DNA from: Angelobacter sp036502105
Lineage (GTDB): Bacteria; Acidobacteriota; Terriglobia; Terriglobales; Acidobacteriaceae
Direction: 5' to 3'
Length of the DNA stretch: 10,362 bases
NCBI GenBank assembly: GCA_036502105.1
Contig: DASXZE010000392.1
Coordinates: 1-10,362 of the forward strand
The notes beneath the pieces were generated by a model. It saw only the letters and a program-made list of their open reading frames with translations. It made no database searches and was not told the origin of the DNA. The position numbers and the translations under genes were made by a program. Positions 7,207 to 10,362 of this stretch are shown here, one piece after another (position 1 is the stretch's first letter; the number at the start of each line of letters is the position of its first letter).

Positions 7207-7596
7207 ATGAGCGGCTTCACTCGAGATGTTGTTTCCACTCCTAATGCACCTAAGGCAATTGGGCCCTATTCGCAGGCCATCAAGGCCAACGGTTTTGTGT
7301 TTATCTCCGGGCAGGTGCCGATTGATCCGGCCACCGGCAACCTGATTGAAGGCGGCATTGAGGCGCAGACAGAGCGTGTGTTGCAGAACCTTTCTGCTGT
7401 TTTGCAGGCCGCGGGCAGCAGCTGGGAGAAGGTGGTGAAGACCACGGTGTTTCTTAAGAACATGTCAGAATTCGGACAGATGAATGAGGTGTACGGAAAA
7501 GTGTGCAAGAACGCACCGCCCGCACGTTCCACGGTGGAAGTAGCTCGCCTGCCGAAGGACGTCTCGGTGGAGATTGACGTCATCGCGCTGGCGTAA
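7207..7596 (+). CDS. ridA: RidA family enamine/imine deaminase
   Basis: A cytosolic enzyme of the YjgF/YER057c/UK114 family. It hydrolyses reactive 2-aminoacrylate-type enamine/imine intermediates released by PLP enzymes such as threonine dehydratase, protecting amino-acid metabolism. The 129-residue length is typical, and the family works as a trimer. Visible conserved features are the AIGPYSQAI segment (17-25), FISGQVPIDP (32-41), and the C-terminal signature PARSTVEVARLPKDVSVEID (105-124). In that signature R107 matches the substrate-binding arginine (Arg105 in E. coli) and E122 matches the conserved glutamate. The start ATG has a clear GGAGG (7196-7200) six bases upstream. It lies downstream of rel and 19 bases before a secreted-protein gene, with which it is probably cotranscribed. 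Confidence 0.95.
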   Translation: MSGFTRDVVSTPNAPKAIGPYSQAIKANGFVFISGQVPIDPATGNLIEGGIEAQTERVLQNLSAVLQAAGSSWEKVVKTTVFLKNMSEFGQMNEVYGKVCKNAPPARSTVEVARLPKDVSVEIDVIALA

Positions 7597-7615
7597 TCAC
7601 CTGCAAGGAGGAGCG

Positions 7616-8227
7616 ATGTCTGGAAATCCTTTTGCCGTAGCGGTTGTTTTTCTGCTGGTAGCAAGTTCTGGTTTCGCCCAAAGCAATGATGTGGCAGTAA
7701 GCTTTGGCGGGACCTTTTCGCCGGGAGTGAAGGGACAGGCAGTGTGTGAAGCGTTGCCGTCGTGCCCGACTGGCATTGTGGACCGTTCCATTGATCCGGG
7801 CTTTTCTGTGGAAGGTACGTATGCTCATCGGCTGGCAAACTTCAGGGTGGCTTCACTCCATCTTGAATTGCCGGTTTTGTTTGCGCCTTCGCGTTCGACG
7901 GGTTTGATAACTACGCCGTCCGATTTTTCATCGTTCTTTGTTACACCATCACTGAAGTTGAAGTTGTTGCCGTCATCGGGCATTTCTCCGTTTGTCTCCG
8001 TTGGAGGAGGGCTGGCGCGGTTTAAGGAAGATTCGTTTTCAAACAATAAAGGCGCTGTTCAATATGGTGGCGGAGTGGACTTCAAGACGCGGCTCCCGTT
8101 GCTGGGCTTCCGCTTTGAGGTGCGCGACTTCATGACAAGCCGCCCGGGGATTCCCGCATTCTCATCCGTCACCAGTGATCACTTGCACAATTTATTTGTG
8201 GGTGGAGGCATAACGCTGCATTTCTAG
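7616..8227 (+). CDS. Secreted beta-rich protein, probable small outer-membrane barrel (paralogue 1)
   Basis: The 203-residue product begins with a hydrophobic stretch VAVVFLLVASSGFA (8-21) that looks like a signal peptide with cleavage near A21/Q22. The n-region (MSGNPFA) carries no Lys or Arg, which is unusual. The rest consists of alternating beta-strand-like segments. The best conserved part is SSFFVTPSLKLKLLPSSGIS (105-124), then FVSVGGGLARF (126-136), NKGAVQYGGGVDFK (144-157) and LGFRFEVRDF (163-172), ending in GGGITLHF. A C-terminal Phe on an amphipathic strand is typical of BAM-assembled barrels. C44 and C50 are unique to this copy. I placed the start at 7616 because AAGGAGG (7605-7611) lies four bases upstream; a longer frame from 7574 would overlap ridA. 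The role is unknown. Confidence 0.78.
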   Translation: MSGNPFAVAVVFLLVASSGFAQSNDVAVSFGGTFSPGVKGQAVCEALPSCPTGIVDRSIDPGFSVEGTYAHRLANFRVASLHLELPVLFAPSRSTGLITTPSDFSSFFVTPSLKLKLLPSSGISPFVSVGGGLARFKEDSFSNNKGAVQYGGGVDFKTRLPLLGFRFEVRDFMTSRPGIPAFSSVTSDHLHNLFVGGGITLHF

Positions 8228-8442
8228 CAGGGCCTTTGCATTCGCAATCAAACATAAAATTTGGAAGCTCCCATACACGGACCGGGTTGAGTGGATGATG
8301 GTAACCATTCACCCTGTGTCCTTTCGTTACCCAACTTCATGGTGGTGCCGGGGTTTTACTGTTACGCGAGTGCTGAAATCTGCATCTCAGGATTCAGCAC
8401 ACAAAACTCTAGCTTGTTGCCATTTATTTCCAAGGAGCTTCC
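8228..8442. other. Spacer between the two paralogues, with one hairpin
   Basis: These 215 bases contain no gene that I can support. The main structure is GTGCTGAA (8370-8377) mirrored by TTCAGCAC (8393-8400) around 15 bases. It is not followed by a T-run and would lie in the leader of the second paralogue. TAAAAT near 8256 could serve as a -10 box, but no properly spaced -35 was found. The spacer ends with the AAGGAG Shine-Dalgarno (8432-8437) of the next gene. Confidence 0.4.
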
Positions 8443-9060
8443 ATGAAGCGCGTTTCCATCCTGTTCGTCGTACTCTGTGCGTCCACGTTTGCGTTGGCCC
8501 AAAAGGCAGACATTGCGTTCGTTGCGGGAGGATCGTTTGTCTCCAATGCCAATGTGACGGTGCTGTCTCCCTCCACGGTGGTGGACACACTCAAAACCAA
8601 CAATCATCTTTTTCTGGAAGGCGCGCTCGGTGTTCGGCTCACCAATGCCAGGGTTGTTACGCTGAGTCTTGAAGTGCCGGTGGCGGGAATCCCTTCACAG
8701 AAGCTCACGCTCTCAAGCACGCCTTCTACCGTGGTGGACCATCTGTCTTCGGTGTTCATTACGCCCGGGCTGCGGCTGAAGCTGCTGCCGGTGTCTCCGA
8801 TCTCGCCATGGGTGAGCGTGGGTGGCGGTTGGGCGCGCTTCTCTACCGATTCTGGTGTGAGGACGAATAAAGGCGCGGTGGAGTATGGCGGCGGACTGGA
8901 CTTCAAGACCGGCTTGCCAGTATTGGGCTTCCGCGCGGAGATTCGCGACTTTGTAACGGGCGATCCTAACTTTGGGACAGCCAGTGTACTCGCCGGAGAC
9001 AGCAGCGCATTCCATCGGCACAATCTGCTGGCGGGCGGCGGTATTGTGCTGCGCTTCTAA
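8443..9060 (+). CDS. Secreted beta-rich protein, probable small outer-membrane barrel (paralogue 2)
   Basis: The 205-residue product has a textbook Sec signal peptide: a basic n-region (MKR), hydrophobic core, and ALA-Q cleavage site after A19. C12 lies inside the core without a small residue before it, so a lipobox is unlikely. The mature part is similar along much of its length to the preceding gene: SSVFITPGLRLKLLPVSPIS (102-121), then VSVGGGWARF (124-133), NKGAVEYGGGLDFKTGLPVLGF (142-163) and EIRDF (166-170). It also ends in a Phe-terminated strand, GGGIVLRF. The first 90 residues are far more diverged. AAGGAG lies five bases before the ATG. The two genes are best explained by tandem duplication. 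Domain style recalls small outer-membrane beta-barrel (OmpA/OmpW-like) proteins, but no specific family can be named. Confidence 0.78.
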   Translation: MKRVSILFVVLCASTFALAQKADIAFVAGGSFVSNANVTVLSPSTVVDTLKTNNHLFLEGALGVRLTNARVVTLSLEVPVAGIPSQKLTLSSTPSTVVDHLSSVFITPGLRLKLLPVSPISPWVSVGGGWARFSTDSGVRTNKGAVEYGGGLDFKTGLPVLGFRAEIRDFVTGDPNFGTASVLAGDSSAFHRHNLLAGGGIVLRF

Positions 9061-9071
9061 AGAAGATTTAC

Positions 9072-9128
9072 CGCAAAGTACGCGACGGGCGCAAAGGAAG
9101 AAGGAATCCTTTGCGCCTTTGTTGTTTG
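9072..9128 (+). terminator. Repeat-derived hairpin, probable terminator of paralogue 2
   Basis: GGCGCAAAGGA (9088-9098) pairs perfectly with TCCTTTGCGCC (9107-9117) around an 8-base loop, an 11-base stem. It is followed by TTTGTTGTTTG. It starts 28 bases after the stop codon at 9060, so it fits a Rho-independent terminator. The left arm is also the third unit of a C-type short array (CGCAAAG at 9072, CGCGACG at 9081, CGCAAAGG at 9090; period 9). The right arm is the inverse of the same unit. Confidence 0.6.
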
Positions 9129-9198
9129 TAGCTGTAGTTTGTCGTGCGGCTGGTGCTAGTCCCAGAGATTTGGCAGTCTTAACGCTTAGAGATTTCAC

Positions 9199-9223
9199 CG
9201 CGGAGGGCGCAGAGAACGCAAAG
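9199..9223 (+). repeat. C-type short array (CGCAGAG-like units, period 9)
   Basis: Units CGCGGAGG, CGCAGAG and CGCAAAG start at 9199, 9208 and 9217. The array is preceded by TTCAC, as in the degenerate copy near 131-149. It lies in the 332-base gap 9061-9392, which otherwise holds only two hairpins and no gene. Confidence 0.6.
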
Positions 9224-9334
9224 AAAGCCTTGGCGTCTATTTCGCGTATGTAGGGTCGAGCTTACGGCAGCATCGCGATGGAGTGCTGGCTCATGCTAGA
9301 ACTTATTGGCAGCTCCCTGCGCTGTCAGGCAAAC

Positions 9335-9360
9335 AAAAGCCTCCTGCTAAGGAGGCTTTT
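9335..9360. terminator. Bidirectional intrinsic terminator between paralogue 2 and rpmB
   Basis: AAAAGCCTCC (9335-9344) is a perfect mirror of GGAGGCTTTT (9351-9360) around the six-base loop TGCTAA. Read on the minus strand, the stem is followed by TTTTGTTTG, and it begins 33 bases after the rpmB stop. Read on the plus strand, it ends in TTTTCAATT. It should therefore stop rpmB transcripts and also catch read-through from the left. Confidence 0.85.
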
Positions 9361-9392
9361 CAATTCCTGATTAAAGCGGAAATGCCGCGCAG

Positions 9393-9584
9393 CTAGGACG
9401 CTTTAACTACCTTGCCGGACTTCAGGCAGGTGGTGCAGACGCGTACGCGTTTGTTGGCGCCGTTCATTACAGCGCGCACCGGACGTAGGTTCACATTCCA
9501 GCGGCGGCGGCTCACGTTATGCGCGTGGCTGATTTTGTTTCCAAATTGCGGGCCTTTGCCGCAGAGATCGCAAACTTGTGACAT
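9393..9584 (-). CDS. rpmB: Large-subunit ribosomal protein bL28
   Basis: A structural protein of the 50S subunit. The 63-residue length and the pattern MSQVCDLCGKGPQFGNKISHAHN... are characteristic of bL28. Two CxxC-type pairs are present (C5/C8 and C50/C53), so this is the zinc-binding 'C+' form. The central basic segment SRRRWNVNLRPVRA (25-38) is the conserved rRNA-binding part. GGGAG lies about nine bases before the ATG. It stands alone as a single-gene unit with its own predicted promoter and a strong terminator. Confidence 0.96.
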   Translation of the reverse strand: MSQVCDLCGKGPQFGNKISHAHNVSRRRWNVNLRPVRAVMNGANKRVRVCTTCLKSGKVVKAS

Positions 9585-9653
9585 TTCAATGACTCCCAGA
9601 TCTTTTTGACGCAGAAAGGCTTTGAGGCTTTCAGGTCGTGTGGTTAAAGGTAA

Positions 9654-9683
9654 ATTTTACAGGAAGATAGGCGGTTTTGGCAA
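9654..9683 (-). promoter_or_regulatory. Predicted sigma70-type promoter of rpmB
   Basis: On the minus strand TTGCCA (9678-9683) and TAAAAT (9654-9659) are separated by 18 bases, a good fit to a housekeeping promoter. Transcription would start near 9647 and give a leader of about 60 bases before the rpmB ATG at 9584. Confidence 0.5.
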
Positions 9684-9705
9684 CAGGCAGGATAAACCCT
9701 TTAAC

Positions 9706-9732
9706 CACAAAGGACACGGAGGAACACAAAGG
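9706..9732 (+). repeat. B-type short array, best copy
   Basis: Units CACAAAGG, CACGGAGG and CACAAAGG start at 9706, 9715 and 9725, giving steps of 9 and 10. Those are the same step sizes as the A-type array at 64-89. It lies between the rpmB promoter and the 3' end of the antitoxin gene, and it matches the copy at 4317-4342. Confidence 0.65.
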
Positions 9733-9752
9733 AAAACGCTCAAGCTTACAAG

Positions 9753-10112
9753 TTATTGGGAGTTAAGCGATTCCACGCGGGCTTGCGGAGGGAGATGCCG
9801 TGAAGGCTTTAGTTTTACATCTGCGTGAACGCCCAGTAGATGGCCGTAATACAGCAGTTTGGAAACACTCAGCAGTGAGAGCTTGCCGCGCAGCAATTCG
9901 CTGACTCTGGGCTGCGGAATATCAAAAAGCTTTTCCAGCTGGCGTGGAGTGATTTTTTTCTTTTGGATGAGCTTGAGGATGTCTTGATGCAGATCGGCTT
10001 TCAGCTTGAGTTCCAGGCGGTCTTGTTCGCTCATGTTCAGCTCGTTAAGAACGCTTCCCCTGGTTCGATGAGCGACCAGCTTGGTGCTTTTCTTTTGTGC
10101 GGTGCTCTTCAT
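9753..10112 (-). CDS. HigA-like XRE-family antitoxin
   Basis: A 119-residue protein with one helix-turn-helix domain, expected to bind its own promoter and neutralise the adjacent toxin. The HTH spans about residues 53-85 (KKKITPRQLEKLFDIPQPRVSELLRGKLSLLSVSKLL), with the family pattern 'IPQPRVSELLRGK'. The N-terminal stretch RGSVLNELNMSEQDRLELK resembles the 'GNVFADLG...' lead-in of Gp49-partner antitoxins, so a start at the later Met36 is unlikely. I chose the ATG at 10112; a TTG at 10139 would add nine residues. No Shine-Dalgarno sits at the normal distance from either, which suggests translational coupling to the upstream toxin. The frame overlaps the toxin by 68 bases. Toxin-first order is typical of HigBA. 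Confidence 0.82.
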   Translation of the reverse strand: MKSTAQKKSTKLVAHRTRGSVLNELNMSEQDRLELKLKADLHQDILKLIQKKKITPRQLEKLFDIPQPRVSELLRGKLSLLSVSKLLYYGHLLGVHADVKLKPSRHLPPQARVESLNSQ

Positions 10113-10362
10113 TGAGCCGTTTGAGCCTCTCCTGGGCAACTTTTATATCTTTCTGCTCGGTCTGCGCTGTCCGTTTTTCGAAACAGTGCAGAACGTAAAT
10201 TACGCCTGCAATCTTCTTCAAGTAGAACACACGGTACCAAGCGCGCTCATCCTGATCACGCAATTCATAAACGCCGGAACCTACGGTCCGCATGGGCTTG
10301 CTGTCAGCAGGCATTTGGCCGCGCTGAACCTGTTCGAGTGCGTAGCCCAAATCTCCCTGCAT
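10045..10362 (-). CDS. Gp49/HigB-like type II toxin, cut by window edge
   Basis: The visible 105 residues are the C-terminal part of a RelE/HigB-superfamily toxin of the phage-derived Gp49-like group (DUF891). Recognisable features are DLGYALEQVQRGQMPADSKPM, GSGVYELR and the core strands WYRVFYLKKIAGVIYVLHCFEKRTAQT. These are followed by the usual KDIKVAQERLKRL helix. Members of this family typically cleave mRNA, often on the ribosome. The frame is open to the right-hand edge and the Met at 10362 is probably internal, since the family normally has about 25-35 more residues before this point. Past the helix it has an extra basic tail, NEEHRTKEKHQAGRSSNQG, most of it encoded where the antitoxin gene overlaps. 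Confidence 0.82.
   Translation of the reverse strand: MQGDLGYALEQVQRGQMPADSKPMRTVGSGVYELRDQDERAWYRVFYLKKIAGVIYVLHCFEKRTAQTEQKDIKVAQERLKRLNEEHRTKEKHQAGRSSNQGKRS

Noticed and set aside
7047..7244. Small plus-strand open frame before ridA
   Set aside because: It is made of D- and F-type repeat sequence and runs into ridA in another frame; there is no ribosome site or family resemblance.
8370..8400. Intrinsic terminator after paralogue 1
   Set aside because: The hairpin is 140 bases past the stop and is not followed by a T-run on either strand; it is listed only as a spacer hairpin.
8443..8502. Lipoprotein signal peptide in paralogue 2 because of C12
   Set aside because: Leu precedes the cysteine instead of Gly, Ala or Ser, and a good ALA-Q signal peptidase I site follows.

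Overview
The window looks like a chromosomal housekeeping segment of a moderately GC-rich Gram-negative-type bacterium. A member of the Acidobacteriota (Terriglobia-like) fits best. That placement is an inference from three things: the gene content, the two small secreted beta-rich proteins ending in phenylalanine, and the style of the dispersed intergenic repeats. No rRNA, tRNA, CRISPR array, transposase or phage structural gene is visible.

Layout from left to right. Positions 1-288 are a non-coding block built of short repeats. A CPA2-type cation:proton antiporter (289-1587, minus) is followed by a divergent spacer carrying three copies of a TTTTGTTAMC motif. Next comes gltX, glutamyl-tRNA synthetase (1733-3244, plus), coupled by an ATGA overlap to an unrecognised 196-residue protein (3241-3831). 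A small S4-domain RNA-binding protein of the Hsp15/HslR type (3883-4263, minus) converges on that pair. A 386-base repeat-rich spacer leads to a full-length bifunctional Rel/SpoT-type (p)ppGpp synthetase-hydrolase (4650-6884, plus). After a second composite repeat block (6890-7170) come ridA (7207-7596) and, 19 bases later, a secreted or outer-membrane beta-rich protein (7616-8227). A diverged tandem paralogue of the latter follows (8443-9060). A repeat-derived hairpin and a clean bidirectional terminator separate it from rpmB (ribosomal protein L28, 9393-9584, minus). The window ends in a type II toxin-antitoxin pair on the minus strand: a Gp49/HigB-like toxin cut by the window edge and a HigA-like helix-turn-helix antitoxin (9753-10112).

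Functional theme. Several genes serve translation and its stress control: gltX, the S4 ribosome-rescue-type protein, rel, rpmB, and a toxin whose family usually cleaves mRNA on the ribosome. RidA removes reactive enamine/imine intermediates of amino-acid metabolism and plausibly accompanies Rel. The pair of secreted beta-rich proteins appears to be a local duplication.

The least expected content is intergenic. Most spacers without obvious genes contain short arrays of two to four units, 7-8 bases long, repeated every 8-10 bases. At least five sequence families share this architecture. They are mixed with an imperfectly palindromic element containing CCTCGCT. Two separate blocks (1-277 and 6890-7125) place these elements in the same mirrored order. 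This is the best candidate for something poorly described here.
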